The notes: generated by a model not told the origin, from the letters alone. A DNA stretch of 64,000 nt from Methylococcaceae bacterium (GCA_016715325.1 JADKAL010000001.1:1-64000), one strand, 5' to 3'. Shown: positions 35,185 to 46,613, counted from the first letter of the stretch. Program-made: numbers and translations.

Positions 35185-37725
35185 CTATTGCTTGCTGCAT
35201 AAAGCATTTAATTCGGTTAAAACCCTTAAATATTCTTGTTTCATGGATTCGAGCAATTGCTGAGTATTGCCGAGTTCGTTAGTTTTTCCGGCTTGTTCCA
35301 TCGTCATACAGAGTTCGGTCAGCTTTCCGCTACCGACATTGGAACTTAACGATTTTAATCCGTGCGCCAGTTTACGAATGCTTTCCGCATCTTCGTTTTC
35401 GATACTATGTTGCAGATTACTGAGTGTTTGCGCTGCATTTTGTTGGAAGGCTTGGGTTAATGAAGAGATAAAAGCCATATCCTCCTGGTTATCCATTTTG
35501 AACTGTCGAGTAAAAAACTCCAAGTCGATTGCAGTCGTGTCCTCAATAACATTAATGGCTTTAACCAGCGTGTTAATATCGGTTTTAAGTGCCGGCTGAT
35601 CTGAGATAATTAACGATTCAGGCAGCCATTGCTGCATCACTTTACTGAGATCTTGGCGCGTAAACGGCTTTGTTACCCAGCCGTCCATACCGGCCGCTTT
35701 GCATTTAGCTTCATCTTCGGTTAAAGCATGCGCGGTTAATGCAATGATTGGAATATGTTTGCCTGTGTTTTCGTTTAGCTCATTTTGCCGTATTTCCTCT
35801 GTCGCTTGGTAGCCGTCCATAAAAGGCATTTGACAATCCATAAAAATAAGATCGAACGGCTGGCTTTTCAACGCCTTGACGGCTTCAAAGCCGTTATTCA
35901 CCACATGGACTTGACAGCCTAAATCTTCCAGAAAACGCTGCACCACGAGTTGATTTGCCGGATAGTCTTCGGCAACGAGCAATTTGGCTTTAAATCGGTA
36001 GTTGGCAGCGGTTTTCGGAAACTTTATGGGTTTTTTCGATTTTTCCAATTCGACCCAAAACCAAAAGCTTGAACCGATACCCGGTTGGCTGTTAACGCCG
36101 ATTTGTCCGCCCATCAACTGGACTAACTGTTTAGCGATGGCAAGACCCAGACCGGTGCCGCGATAAATGCGAGTCATGGAATTGTCGGCTTGAGAAAACG
36201 CGTTAAAAATAAGATTCAATTTGTCTTGAGAAATACCGATTCCGGTATCGGTTACTTCGCAATACAAGCGCATTTTTTGAGTTGCCGTGGAACGGCAAGA
36301 TACATTCAGATTAACTTCGCCCTGAGCGGTAAATTTTACGGCATTACTCAACAGATTAACCAGTATCTGGCTGATTCGCACGGGGTCGCCGACTAATATG
36401 TCCGGTAACTCGGTATTGAATTTTAGTCTGTAGCGCAAACCTTTCGATTTCGCTTCGAGCTGTAATAATTCGAAACTATCGTTTAATAAGTCGCGGCAAT
36501 TGAAAGGTTGTGTCGAAAGCGGTAACTTTCCGGATTCTATCTTGGAGAAATCCAGAATGTCGTTAATGACGCTAAGTAACAATTTCGACGATTGTTTCAT
36601 AACTTCGACCGAACGGCGTTGATCGTCTTTTAAACCGCTTTGGTATAAGAAATCGGCCATTCCCAAGACGGCATTCATCGGCGTTCTGATTTCATGGCTC
36701 ATATTCGCCAAAAATTGCGATTTAGCGAAGTTTGCGGCTTCCGCTTCTTCTTTAGCAGCAAGCGCTTCGGCGGCAACTTTTTCCAGTTCCAGGTTTTTTG
36801 TCGACAGTTCCAATGTGCGATCATCGACTTGGGTTACTAATGTCTTTCGCTGCCACTCAAGTAGTTCGTCGCGGTTGTGGATTTCATCCAGCATTTCGTT
36901 ATAAACATCGACTAATTGCCCGAATTCGTCGTTGGTGGTTTTAGCAACGCGGGTCGTGAATTTTTTCTCTTGCGCGACAGAGCGCATCGCTTGCATTAAA
37001 TGCATCATCGGATCTAAAAATATCCGTTGTAATCGATGGGAAACATAGACGACAAAGGGTAAGGTAAAAAATACCAGCGTACCGGTTATCAGAAAAAAGC
37101 CCGAAATGAAGGCGTTGATACGGCTGATGTCATCGATAAGATGCAATGTGCCGATAAGGTCATGGTCAATAAAAATAGGTCTGTACAAATGTAAACGGCC
37201 TTGATTGTCGTAAAGGGTGACCTCTGAAAAGCCGTTATTTAAAGTCCGCCGTGACGAATTGCCAAGCAAAGCCTTTATTTTGTTTTGAATCGTCTCCCAA
37301 AACGGTTTATCTACCGGTTCCGTTTTCGCGGTAATACCATTGTCTCGTACGATATTCTTTAATTGCTTGACTTCGTTAGGTATAGATATCTGTAATTTAG
37401 TTATATAAGCTGCTGCGAGTTTATTTTCATCGTCGAACAAGAAAGCGGAGATACTGCCTTGTTGATTTTTGAGTGTTTTTAAGGATTCATTTGCGGAATC
37501 GAAATCTTTAAATGCCAAGGCTGCCCGGCTGTGCCATGCAACAATACCGGCAATCGACGATAAATATTGTTCGTTTTCGGTTCTTTGATTGATGTATTCC
37601 CGAAGAGAAAGAACGGACGATACGAGCATTAAACCCATTATCGCAAATAAACCGATCGCCCAAGTTAATTTGACTCGGATTGAGGCGTTTCTAAAGTAAC
37701 TTTTGATTCGGGATAGGCGGAGCAT
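35185..37725 (-). CDS. BarA-like hybrid sensor histidine kinase
   Basis: 846 residues. Membrane helices at ~20-41 and ~206-229 flank a periplasmic CHASE8-type sensor region. HAMP ~232-285, a coiled coil ~290-335, HisKA with phospho-His H344 ([11 protein letters not shown]), HATPase with NLLSNAVKF and DTGIGIS, a receiver with phospho-Asp D630 ([14 protein letters not shown]), and an HPt domain with H788 ([11 protein letters not shown]). Such four-step phosphorelay kinases usually act through a separate response regulator. Nine bases after the upstream c-di-GMP gene, hence one operon. Confidence 0.92.
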   Translation of the reverse strand: MLRLSRIKSYFRNASIRVKLTWAIGLFAIMGLMLVSSVLSLREYINQRTENEQYLSSIAGIVAWHSRAALAFKDFDSANESLKTLKNQQGSISAFLFDDENKLAAAYITKLQISIPNEVKQLKNIVRDNGITAKTEPVDKPFWETIQNKIKALLGNSSRRTLNNGFSEVTLYDNQGRLHLYRPIFIDHDLIGTLHLIDDISRINAFISGFFLITGTLVFFTLPFVVYVSHRLQRIFLDPMMHLMQAMRSVAQEKKFTTRVAKTTNDEFGQLVDVYNEMLDEIHNRDELLEWQRKTLVTQVDDRTLELSTKNLELEKVAAEALAAKEEAEAANFAKSQFLANMSHEIRTPMNAVLGMADFLYQSGLKDDQRRSVEVMKQSSKLLLSVINDILDFSKIESGKLPLSTQPFNCRDLLNDSFELLQLEAKSKGLRYRLKFNTELPDILVGDPVRISQILVNLLSNAVKFTAQGEVNLNVSCRSTATQKMRLYCEVTDTGIGISQDKLNLIFNAFSQADNSMTRIYRGTGLGLAIAKQLVQLMGGQIGVNSQPGIGSSFWFWVELEKSKKPIKFPKTAANYRFKAKLLVAEDYPANQLVVQRFLEDLGCQVHVVNNGFEAVKALKSQPFDLIFMDCQMPFMDGYQATEEIRQNELNENTGKHIPIIALTAHALTEDEAKCKAAGMDGWVTKPFTRQDLSKVMQQWLPESLIISDQPALKTDINTLVKAINVIEDTTAIDLEFFTRQFKMDNQEDMAFISSLTQAFQQNAAQTLSNLQHSIENEDAESIRKLAHGLKSLSSNVGSGKLTELCMTMEQAGKTNELGNTQQLLESMKQEYLRVLTELNALCSKQ

Positions 37726-37734
37726 CGTCTAAAC

Positions 37735-39867
37735 CTATGAGGTAACCATACTGTGCTTTTCCCAGTATGTTCTAAATTCTGCTTGCGGTATCGGTTTTGA
37801 ATATAAGTAGCCTTGAACCGAATTGCACGTTGTGTTTTGCAAAAACATCTTTTGCTGCGCCGTTTCCACACCTTCGGCAACGGTGCTTAAATTTAGCGCT
37901 TTTGCTAAGGCTAATATGGCGTTCACGATAGCGGCAGCATCCGAACTAACCGGAAGTTCTTTAACGAACGAGCGGTCGATTTTTAATATATCGAGCGGAA
38001 AGCGGTTTAGATAACGAAGCGACGAATAGCCGGTCCCGAAATCGTCAAGCGCTAATTTTATACCCAGATTTTTTAGATTTTGTAATTTTTTCAACATGTT
38101 ATCCGTGTCCGCCATAATCATGCTTTCAGTCAGTTCAAAGGTTAAAAACGCCGGATTAATATCGAACTCTTCAAAAATGCCGCTCACTGTGTCGATGAAC
38201 GACGATTGATTGAATTGAAGACTGCTTAAGTTCACGGCAATACTCAACCGTCCTAAACCCAAAAGCTGCCACTCTTTGTATTGTCTGCAAACTTCCCGGA
38301 TAGCCCATTCGCCGAATTGATTTATCATGCCGTTTTCTTCGGCCAGCGGAATGAAGTCGTTCGGCGGTAAAAACCCCAAATGGGGACTTTCCCACCTTAA
38401 TAATGCTTCTGCGCCGGTTAATTCACCCGTCGTTATATCGATAACAGGTTGATAATGTAAGCGTAACTCGTTATTAGAGACGGCCCGGTACATAAAAGTT
38501 TCCATCTCGAGCCGTTTTTTGGCTTTTAACGCCATGCCTTCGTGAAAGAACTGGTAATGGCCTTTACCGATTTTTTTTGCGTGATACATCGCGATATCCG
38601 CATTTTTCAGCAAAGTCTCGGAATCTTCGCCATCCAAAGGAAAAATGGCAACGCCCATGCTAACGCCGATATGCGCTTGCCGGTCTCCAAGTTGTATCGG
38701 TTGGGTAATCCAGCACTGAATTCGTTCCGCCACAGTTGCCGCATCTTCGGGACGCGCTAACTCGTTTAGCAAAATAATGAATTCATCGCCGCCTAATCTC
38801 GCCACATCGACTTTTTGGTCGATATGATCGTAAAATCGGGATGTTAAGTCGGAGCAGCGCAATCCATTCGTCAATCGGGTTGAGATTTCTTTTAAAAGCA
38901 GATCACCCGCTTGATGACCGTAGGTATCGTTAATCCCTTTAAACCCATCCAGATCCAAAAAAAGAATAGCGAAAGTTTTATTGTTTCGTTTCGCTAGTTC
39001 TATCGTTTTTGATAAAAACTTAAGAAAAAATATGCGGTTGGGTAATTGAGTGACTTCATCGTAATACGCTAAGTGGCGAATTTTATTTTCTTGGTTTTTT
39101 CGCTCCGTAATATCTTGTATCGTGCCGATTAGTCCGATGAAGTTGGATCTATCGTTTGCAACCGGTTCGATCTGTTGCGAAACAAAGCGTTCGTGGCGGT
39201 TCGCACTGATAATGCGAAACTCGATCGTTTCGGGTTTTTTTGAAAAGAACGATTTCTTTAACGACCGCATGACATAAGGAATGTCGTCTTTGTGAATGTA
39301 TTCTTTAAAGTTTTCTAAGGTGGGCGTAAAGTCGTCGGTTGTGCGTTCAATCAAGCTATAAATTTCATCCGACCAAAATACGGAATTGCACGATTGCTGC
39401 CATTCCCAGTTGCCGAGGCGAGCCATTTTATTGGCTTTGGATAACCTGATTTCGCTTTGCGCCAATTTAAGCAAGTTATTGTTTGCTTTTGTCATATACT
39501 GTAAGCGATGGGTCAATACCTTCCAATTAATCGGTTTAATAACGAAATCGGTCGCGCCAGCGGCATAGGATTGAGCAATTTTTTGATGATCTTCCGTAAT
39601 TGTCATCATGACGATGGGAATATTGTCACTCATTGGCAATTTGCGGATTTCGGCGCACGTTTCAATTCCGTTCATAATGGGCATTTCAATATCGATCATG
39701 ACAATGTTCGGACGATTTTTTTTGAAAGCTTCGATGCCTTCTTTTCCGTTATAGCAAGAGATCAATCTAAAATTGTCTTCGGATAGATTTCTAACGGCCC
39801 ATAAATGCAGCGTTTGGTCGTCGTCAATGAGTAAAATAACCGGAAGACGGGTATCAAGGTAATCCAT
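37735..39867 (-). CDS. Response regulator with PAS, GGDEF and EAL domains
   Basis: 710 residues. Receiver 1-125 with phospho-Asp D59 (IVMIDIEMPIMNG), PAS ~145-255, diguanylate cyclase domain with an intact ARLGGDEFIILL (359-363), phosphodiesterase domain from TGAEALLRWESP (EAL at 487) through ALDDFGTGYSSLRYL to VAEGVETAQQ. Both c-di-GMP synthesis and breakdown sites look complete. First gene of the operon with the hybrid kinase, which may phosphorylate it. Confidence 0.93.
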   Translation of the reverse strand: MDYLDTRLPVILLIDDDQTLHLWAVRNLSEDNFRLISCYNGKEGIEAFKKNRPNIVMIDIEMPIMNGIETCAEIRKLPMSDNIPIVMMTITEDHQKIAQSYAAGATDFVIKPINWKVLTHRLQYMTKANNNLLKLAQSEIRLSKANKMARLGNWEWQQSCNSVFWSDEIYSLIERTTDDFTPTLENFKEYIHKDDIPYVMRSLKKSFFSKKPETIEFRIISANRHERFVSQQIEPVANDRSNFIGLIGTIQDITERKNQENKIRHLAYYDEVTQLPNRIFFLKFLSKTIELAKRNNKTFAILFLDLDGFKGINDTYGHQAGDLLLKEISTRLTNGLRCSDLTSRFYDHIDQKVDVARLGGDEFIILLNELARPEDAATVAERIQCWITQPIQLGDRQAHIGVSMGVAIFPLDGEDSETLLKNADIAMYHAKKIGKGHYQFFHEGMALKAKKRLEMETFMYRAVSNNELRLHYQPVIDITTGELTGAEALLRWESPHLGFLPPNDFIPLAEENGMINQFGEWAIREVCRQYKEWQLLGLGRLSIAVNLSSLQFNQSSFIDTVSGIFEEFDINPAFLTFELTESMIMADTDNMLKKLQNLKNLGIKLALDDFGTGYSSLRYLNRFPLDILKIDRSFVKELPVSSDAAAIVNAILALAKALNLSTVAEGVETAQQKMFLQNTTCNSVQGYLYSKPIPQAEFRTYWEKHSMVTS

Positions 39868-39998
39868 TTACTTCGGAAGCTGAGTGTTATTGAAATAAGG
39901 TATCGAAATTAAGATTAGCACAAATGTAAAGAGCGTGTGGTTGGCGGGCGGAATTCGTATAATTCGATTGACAAAATGAAACAAGATATTTTTTTTCT

Positions 39999-41471
39999 AT
40001 GATGGATGGACGCGTACGGATAATTTTCGAAGGGGTAATCATTAAGCCGATTCTTCAAAATAATCGGCGAGGGAATAGATCGAGAAGCATTAAACTGAGT
40101 TTTTTCTGCTTTATTTTCTGCTTATCGGCAGGTTGCTCGGTTTCAATAGAAAAAGTGCAGCCGCCTGTTAAATTAAATCCAACATTTTCCGATTCCGGTT
40201 GGCTTAAACCAGCGGATAAATGGTGGTTGGCTTTTAACGACCAAGTTCTGAACCGGTTATGCGAAAAAGCGCTGGGGGGCAATTTTTCATTATTGGCGGC
40301 TTATAACCGCTTGGACCAAGCGAAGGCGATCGCAAAAAAAAGCGGCGCCGATTTAATTCCTCAAGTTAACGGTAGTCTGTTAACGACCGGCAGTACCGGC
40401 CAATCATCTTCCTTGAACGATTTTGCCGTAGGCTTGGCGGCAAGTTACGAATTGGATCTCTGGGGACGGATTCGGACAGCATTAAATGCCGCCAAACTCG
40501 ACGTGATGGGGGCGGAAGAAGATATTGACGCCGCCGCTATTTCGCTGACTGCGGAAATAGCGACTGCTTGGTATCGGCTTGTCGAGCAGCGTCAACAGCT
40601 AAAACTGCTGGAGCGGCAAATAGAAGTCAACAGAAATAATGTCGCGTTGATAACTGTTCGATTTCGAGGTGCGCAAGCCTCGGCGGCAGACGTATTCCAG
40701 CAGCAACAGTTACTGGAGTCCGTCATCGGTAGTCGATATACCGTGCTGGCTACGATAGCGGTATTGGAAAATCAATTAGCCGTTTTAACGGGGAGTTCTC
40801 CCGGAACTTACTTCTTACCGGTAGTTGAAGAATTTCCTTCGTTGTCGTCGTTGCCGTCAACCGGTTTGAGCGTGGATGTAATGCAACGCCGTCCCGATAT
40901 TCGAAAAGCGTATTACGCAGTGCAAGCCGCCGATCAGCGCATCGCTTCGGCCATTGCCGACCGTTATCCTAAGTTCAGTTTATCCGCAACTGTTGAAGCG
41001 AGTTCGCCAAACTTTCAATCCGTGCTTAATAATTGGCTGGCTACAATAGCGGGTAATATCGTTCTGCCCATCATCGACGGCAGAAGACGAGTGGCGGAAG
41101 TGGAACGAACTCAAGCGGTTTCTGCGGAAGCCTTAAATAATTACGCCACGCTTTTACTTAATGCGGTAAACGAAGTGGAAAATGCGTTGGTGCAAGAACA
41201 GCAACAGCGTTTGTTCGTCGACAACCTCGAACTACAAGTCAAATTGGCAAGAGAAGCGAGCAGTTTAATCCGTTTACGTTATATCAACGGTGCTATGGAT
41301 TTCTTAAGGGTGTTATCCGCCATATTAAGTCAACAAAGTCTCGAACGGAGTTTATTGCAAAACCGTCAGCAACTTATAGCCTATCGGATTAGTCTATACC
41401 GGGCTTTAGCAGGTAAATTCCCATTGCCAGATTTAGCAGGAAAAAGCATTAACGTGCAGGAAACCCATTAG
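39999..41471 (+). CDS. Outer-membrane efflux lipoprotein (NodT/OprM family)
   Basis: 490 residues as drawn; the true start may be a few codons in. A lipobox LSAGC follows FFCFIFC, so the mature protein starts as a lipidated Cys. WWLAFNDQVLNRL, AASYELDLWGRIRTALNAA and VMQRRPDIRKAYYAVQAADQ are typical of the trimeric TolC-like channel. First gene of a three-gene RND operon; its TAG overlaps the next GTG start. Confidence 0.93.
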   Translation: MMDGRVRIIFEGVIIKPILQNNRRGNRSRSIKLSFFCFIFCLSAGCSVSIEKVQPPVKLNPTFSDSGWLKPADKWWLAFNDQVLNRLCEKALGGNFSLLAAYNRLDQAKAIAKKSGADLIPQVNGSLLTTGSTGQSSSLNDFAVGLAASYELDLWGRIRTALNAAKLDVMGAEEDIDAAAISLTAEIATAWYRLVEQRQQLKLLERQIEVNRNNVALITVRFRGAQASAADVFQQQQLLESVIGSRYTVLATIAVLENQLAVLTGSSPGTYFLPVVEEFPSLSSLPSTGLSVDVMQRRPDIRKAYYAVQAADQRIASAIADRYPKFSLSATVEASSPNFQSVLNNWLATIAGNIVLPIIDGRRRVAEVERTQAVSAEALNNYATLLLNAVNEVENALVQEQQQRLFVDNLELQVKLAREASSLIRLRYINGAMDFLRVLSAILSQQSLERSLLQNRQQLIAYRISLYRALAGKFPLPDLAGKSINVQETH

Positions 41472-42679
41472 TGATAAACGAGTTGATAAAAAAAGTGGCA
41501 AAAATTCTGCCGTCGCTGATATTAGTTGTCCTAAGTATCGGACTTTCATCGTATTGGCTAACCCATCAACCGAGAGCCGAACGCGCTACGTCCAAAAAAT
41601 TAGCACCGCTCGTCGATGTTATCGGCGCTGAAACGACCGACCATCCCACCACAGTCAACGCAATGGGTAATGTGATTGCTGCACAAAGTGTCAATTTGAC
41701 ACCCCGAATCAGCGGTATGGTGCAATGGATAAGTCCTGATTTTATCGAAGGCGGCTTATTAAAAGAAGGGGAAGTACTGGTCGAACTCGATCCGACCGAT
41801 TACAAACTGGCTATCGTCCAAAGCGAAAATGATTTAGCCAAAGCCCGGTTTAACTTAAAGCTCGAACAAGGCCAGCAAGTGATAGTTCGCCGTGAGTACG
41901 AATTGTTAGGTTCGGAACTCAATGGGCAAGAACGCGAACTTGTTTTGAGAAAGCCGCATCTCAACGCGGCGCAAGCAGCGTTAGCAGCCGCTGAAGCGAA
42001 TCTCAAGCAAGCACATCTGAATTTGGAACGAACTCGTCCGGTTGCGCCGTTCAATTCCATTATCGTAAGCCGTAACGCCAATATCGGTGCATGGATGTCG
42101 GCATTTTCCACCGGCACGCCGTTAGCTACATTAGTTGGTATCGATAATTTCTGGATTAATGTTTCCGTTCCGGTCGATAAGCTAAGCTGGATAAATATTC
42201 CCGGCATTAATAGCCGGAACGGATCGCTAGCTAAAATAAGCTACGACGCTGCGTGGGGCGAAGGCGTTTACCGGTACGGCACAGTTAAGCGATTACAAGC
42301 CGAACTTGAGCCTGAAGGACGTATGGCGAAATTGATAGTCGAGGTTGACGACCCGCTTTGTCAAAAAACAGAAAACAAAGCCTTGCCGCCGTTGATGTTG
42401 GGTACCTATGTACGCGTTGAAATCGAAGGGCTAACACTGAAAGACGTTATCAAACTGCCGGAAACCGTCCTGCATGACGACCGCCAACTCTGGTTGTTAA
42501 ACGACAACCAAACGCTGACGATACAATCCGTGGCACCGAGATGGACGGAACAAGGCTTCGTTTATCTGGATAAGGATCAGTTGCCGGAGCACAGCCGAAT
42601 CGTTACCAGCGAACTGTCGGCGCCATTTACGGGAATGTCCGTCAGAACCGAACCGGCAAAAAAACCTCGTACACATTAA
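41471..42679 (+). CDS. RND periplasmic adaptor (membrane fusion) protein
   Basis: 402 residues, GTG start overlapping the preceding stop by one base. N-terminal membrane anchor (LPSLILVVLSIGLSSYWL), lipoyl-type half (LLKEGEVLVELDPTDYKLA), a coiled-coil hairpin rich in Ala/Gln/Glu (residues ~115-185), and the second lipoyl half (APFNSIIVSRNANIGAWMS). Bridges pump and outer channel. Confidence 0.94.
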   Translation: MINELIKKVAKILPSLILVVLSIGLSSYWLTHQPRAERATSKKLAPLVDVIGAETTDHPTTVNAMGNVIAAQSVNLTPRISGMVQWISPDFIEGGLLKEGEVLVELDPTDYKLAIVQSENDLAKARFNLKLEQGQQVIVRREYELLGSELNGQERELVLRKPHLNAAQAALAAAEANLKQAHLNLERTRPVAPFNSIIVSRNANIGAWMSAFSTGTPLATLVGIDNFWINVSVPVDKLSWINIPGINSRNGSLAKISYDAAWGEGVYRYGTVKRLQAELEPEGRMAKLIVEVDDPLCQKTENKALPPLMLGTYVRVEIEGLTLKDVIKLPETVLHDDRQLWLLNDNQTLTIQSVAPRWTEQGFVYLDKDQLPEHSRIVTSELSAPFTGMSVRTEPAKKPRTH

Positions 42680-42683
42680 TAAT

Positions 42684-43847
42684 ATGCAATCGCCGGGACA
42701 ATTCGATAATAAGGGCGCTATCGGCTGGATGGCCGCACATCCGATTGCCGCAACTTTAATGATGATTATTTTCCTTGTCGGCGGGCTATTATTCATCGGC
42801 GTTATCAAGCAAGAAGTTTTTCCCGAATTCGAAACCGATGCGGTCAGTATTACGGTTGTTTATCCCGGCGCAAGTCCTGAAGAAATCGAGAATGGGGTTT
42901 TACTGGCAGTTGAAGACGCAATTAGCGGGGTTGACGGTATTGATGAAGTGAATGCCACCGCAAAAGAAGGTCAAGGAAAAGTCCTAGTTGAAGCCATGCG
43001 CGGCACGGATATTCAGCAACTGACGCAAGATATACAAAGGGAAGTTAGTCGTATTACCACCTTTCCCGTCGATGCGGAAGAACCCAAAATCGCCCCCGTG
43101 AGTATGCACCGGCAAGTGCTTTCACTCGTGTTGTACGGGCAAACTAAACATCATGACTTACACGAATTAGCCGAACAATTCCGCGAACAGCTTTTGCAAG
43201 ACGCTGCGATAACGCAAGTCGAACTCGAAGGTATCAATCCGCTCGAAATCAGTATCGAAGTCAGTCAAGATCATTTACGGCGTTATCAATTATCGCTGTC
43301 GGATATTGCGCAACGGATACAAAACGCCAGTATCGATCTTCCGGGCGGCAGCATCAAAACCGATGGCGGCGAAATCTTGGTCCGTATGAAAGAACGGAAG
43401 GATTATGGGCGGGAGTTTGCCGACATTCCGGTTATCACGACCGCTAATGGCAGTGTTTTACGGTTGGGCGACATCGCCAGCATTAAAGACGGTTATGAAG
43501 ACAGCGATTATTCCGCTAACTTTAACGGACAACCGGCGGTCATGATGCAAGTCTACAGCGTAGGGGAGCAAACGCCGATAGAAGTTTCCGATGCCGTCAA
43601 AAAGCATCTGGACCGAATTAAGGCTGTATTACCTGAAGGGATTAACGCCGAAATCCGTTACGACTCGTCGGATCAATATGCGCAACGAATCGATTTACTG
43701 GTCGACGACAGTATTACCGGCTTAATCCTGGTCTTTATTTCCTTGGCCGTTTTTTTAGAATTACGCCTCGCCTTTTGGGTCATGATGGGTATTCCGACAG
43801 CTTTTTGGGAACCTTTCTGCTACTGCCCGCGCTGGATGTGTCGTTGA
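42684..43847 (+). CDS. RND efflux pump, N-terminal part (frameshifted)
   Basis: 387 residues: first membrane helix (AATLMMIIFLVGGLLFIGVI), porter domain (FPEFETDAVSITVVYPGASP) and helix 2 (GLILVFISLAVFLELRLAF). The frame goes off at 43802-43806, where a T5 run reads GCTTTTTGGG. One extra T gives IPTAFLGTFLLLPALDVSLN and joins the next frame into a ~1,043-residue pump, the usual length. HAE1-like family; substrate unknown. Confidence 0.9.
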   Translation: MQSPGQFDNKGAIGWMAAHPIAATLMMIIFLVGGLLFIGVIKQEVFPEFETDAVSITVVYPGASPEEIENGVLLAVEDAISGVDGIDEVNATAKEGQGKVLVEAMRGTDIQQLTQDIQREVSRITTFPVDAEEPKIAPVSMHRQVLSLVLYGQTKHHDLHELAEQFREQLLQDAAITQVELEGINPLEISIEVSQDHLRRYQLSLSDIAQRIQNASIDLPGGSIKTDGGEILVRMKERKDYGREFADIPVITTANGSVLRLGDIASIKDGYEDSDYSANFNGQPAVMMQVYSVGEQTPIEVSDAVKKHLDRIKAVLPEGINAEIRYDSSDQYAQRIDLLVDDSITGLILVFISLAVFLELRLAFWVMMGIPTAFWEPFCYCPRWMCR

Positions 43848-45814
43848 ATATGATTTCGCTGTTCGCGTTTCTGATAGCGGGCGGAATCGTGGTCGACGAT
43901 GCTATTATCATCGGCGAGAACATCTATCACCATCGCCAGCAAGGTATGCCGCCGTTGCAGGCCGCAATACAAGGTACGCGGGAAATGGCGGTGCCGGTGA
44001 GTTTCAGTATTTTGGTTAATATGGCGGCCTTCGTGCCGATTTTTTTTATTCCCGGTCAAACCGGAAAAATTTTCTACATGCTTCCGTTGGTAATAATCAC
44101 CGTTTTTCTGGTGTCGCTTGTGGAAAGCTTATACATATTGCCGCATCATTTAAGTCGATTAAAAGAGGTACAACGCACTGGCTTAGAAGAATGGGTGCAT
44201 GTAAAACAACAGGCTTTCAGCGACGGGTTTAAACATTGGATTCATGCATTTTACGAGCCCTTAATCGAGGTCTTGCTGAAGCATCGTTATCTTACGCTTG
44301 TTGCGGCGCTGGCGTTGCTGATGACAACGTTGTCCTACGCTATCAGCGGACGTATGGGCATGTCTATGTTCCCGAAAGTCGACTCCGATTTCGCCCGTGC
44401 AACACTGACACTTCCTTACGGAACATCGGAAGAAAAAACCAAGGCTGCTGCCGATTCCGTCATCAAGGCTGCGCGTGAAGCAGCGAAAAATATAAAGGGC
44501 GGCGACCAACTCATTCGCGGAATATTTACCGAAATTGGAATAGGCGGAAGCCATAAAGCTATCGTTCGGGCTTATCTTGCGCCGCCCGATATTCGTGAAA
44601 AAATCGTCAGCACCGAACAATTCAGCCAGCGCTGGCGTGAAGCGACCGGTGATATCGTCGGGGTCGATTCGCTGAATTTCGAATCGGACGCAGGCGGGCC
44701 TGGCGCGGGTTCGTCGATTACCATCGAATTAAACCATCCGGATAGCAAAACGTTGGAAAAAGCCGGTGAACAACTCGCCGATGCCTTGCGCGGGTTTTCG
44801 ATAGTTAAAGATGTCGATGACGGATTCAGCCCCGGTAAGCAACAAATGGATTTTACGGTTCTTCCGGAAGGTAAAAGTCTAGGGTTAACGCCGCAAGAAG
44901 TCGGTCGCCAAGTCAGAAATGCGTTCTACGGTGCGGAAGTTTTGCGCCAGCAACGCGGACGTAACGAAATCAAAATCATGGTCAGACTGGCGGAAGACGA
45001 ACGTTTATCGCAGAGCAATATCGAAGACTTGCTGATCTGGACCAAAACGGGGAAATACGTTCCGTTAAAAGAAGTTGTTCATGTCGAACGGGGTAGGGCG
45101 TATACCGAAATCAACCGGCACAACGGTAGACGGAATATTCAGGTAAAAGCCAATGTTATTCCCAAAAGCAAAGCCGGTGAAATCCTGAACGATCTCGAAG
45201 CCAGCGAATTAAAAGAGTTAATGACGAAATATCCCGGCCTACAATACAGCTTCCAGGGGCAGGCGGCGGATATGTCGGAAAGCATGGATAGTTTATCGTT
45301 GAGCTTTATTATCGCGTTGCTGGCAATTTACATCCTTCTAGCAATACCCTTACAGAGTTACAGCTTGCCGCTGGTGGTGGTTTCCAGTATTCCGTTTGGC
45401 GTCATCGGCGCGATATTCGGTCACTTTATCATGGGCTACGATCTCAGCCTGATCAGCGTACTCGGCATGGTGTCGCTGGCCGGTATTGTTGCAAACGACT
45501 CGCTGATCTTGATCGACCAAGCGGTCTATCTAAAAACGAAAGCTGCGAATGCTGGGAAATCGGCGATCGACATCATCAAAATCGCCGCCACCCAGCGGTT
45601 CAGGCCGATCTTACTGACGACTTTTACCACCTTTTTCGGCCTGATTCCGATGATCTTCGAAACCTCGCGGCAAGCGCGTATGTTGATCCCGATGGCGATA
45701 TCTATCGGTTTCGGTATCGTATTTGCGACGTTGATTTCATTGATTTTGATACCCTCCTTGTATGTGATTGTAGAGGATGTCAAACATTTATTTAGAAGGC
45801 GGCATGACCGATGA
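43775..45814 (+). CDS. RND efflux pump, C-terminal part (frameshifted)
   Basis: Meaningful from about 43807. SLFAFLIAGGIVVDDAIIIGENIYHH is the helix 4 region with the paired Asp used for proton transfer (VVDDAI), then the second porter half and the last helices (SVLGMVSLAGIVANDSLILID). No mutation other than the junction is seen. With the missing T it would complete a working pump. Confidence 0.9.
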   Translation: MGHDGYSDSFLGTFLLLPALDVSLNMISLFAFLIAGGIVVDDAIIIGENIYHHRQQGMPPLQAAIQGTREMAVPVSFSILVNMAAFVPIFFIPGQTGKIFYMLPLVIITVFLVSLVESLYILPHHLSRLKEVQRTGLEEWVHVKQQAFSDGFKHWIHAFYEPLIEVLLKHRYLTLVAALALLMTTLSYAISGRMGMSMFPKVDSDFARATLTLPYGTSEEKTKAAADSVIKAAREAAKNIKGGDQLIRGIFTEIGIGGSHKAIVRAYLAPPDIREKIVSTEQFSQRWREATGDIVGVDSLNFESDAGGPGAGSSITIELNHPDSKTLEKAGEQLADALRGFSIVKDVDDGFSPGKQQMDFTVLPEGKSLGLTPQEVGRQVRNAFYGAEVLRQQRGRNEIKIMVRLAEDERLSQSNIEDLLIWTKTGKYVPLKEVVHVERGRAYTEINRHNGRRNIQVKANVIPKSKAGEILNDLEASELKELMTKYPGLQYSFQGQAADMSESMDSLSLSFIIALLAIYILLAIPLQSYSLPLVVVSSIPFGVIGAIFGHFIMGYDLSLISVLGMVSLAGIVANDSLILIDQAVYLKTKAANAGKSAIDIIKIAATQRFRPILLTTFTTFFGLIPMIFETSRQARMLIPMAISIGFGIVFATLISLILIPSLYVIVEDVKHLFRRRHDR

Positions 45815-46241
45815 TGTAATTATATACAAACTAAAACGGGTAATGAGTTAAACCCTGTGAATTGTTAGAGGTTGGTGTGAGAAACCTTACCCTTTGAGGC
45901 ATAAAAGTTTTGTCGCTCCGAAATATATGTGCCTGACCAGTATAAACCCAAGAATAATGGGGAGCAGAGTAAAATAAAACGAAATAATTGGGAGCGCGAG
46001 ACGAGAAAAAATATTTTACTCTGCTACATTATTCGCACCGGTGGCCACTGTCCAGACTCTCTGCTTGGATCAAAAACCCCGCGCTGACCTATCGGCGAGG
46101 GAGCCAATAGCATGAGGAAATATTCAGCATGTAGTCGCCACGTAAGAGAAAAAGTTAATAACAGCCACAGCCGCCGCCTTGTGCTGCATTGCCGCCTGAA
46201 ATGGTTTAATTAAACCGGGCACTTCTAGAGGCAGATTTATA

Positions 46242-46613
46242 ATGTCATTAGAGGTTACCATGAACAATCAAATAAAACGCCCCAATCCTAAATTCACATT
46301 AGAATTTAAACAAGATGCTGCGAAGTTAGTGAACGAAAAGGGTTATACCCACCAGCAAGCAGCCGATAACTTAGGTATTTCATTAAGTGCTATTGGCCGT
46401 TGGTCGAGGGCAGAACGAGGCTCCACAACCCCATCAATCACCCATACGGCAACTTTGAACTTAACAAGTCAAGCTGAATTGTTGCGGTTACGCAAAGAGA
46501 ACGAACAATTGGGCATGGAGCGCGAAATATTAAAAAAGGACTCTGTCTTCCCTTCGGCTTCGCCAAGGAAGGCTTCGCCAAGGAAGTCGAATAAAATACG
46601 GGTTTATTCGTGA
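46242..46613 (+). CDS. IS3-family transposase OrfA
   Basis: 123 residues; the real start is probably ATG 46260 (MNNQIKRPNPKFTLEFKQDA). Helix-turn-helix HQQAADNLGISLSAIGRWSR, a leucine-zipper-like stretch (AELLRLRKENEQLGMEREIL) and an A6G run that is the usual place for the -1 programmed frameshift. The end is distorted by a short direct duplication of CTTCGCCAAGGAAG near 46557-46585. Confidence 0.75.
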   Translation: MSLEVTMNNQIKRPNPKFTLEFKQDAAKLVNEKGYTHQQAADNLGISLSAIGRWSRAERGSTTPSITHTATLNLTSQAELLRLRKENEQLGMEREILKKDSVFPSASPRKASPRKSNKIRVYS

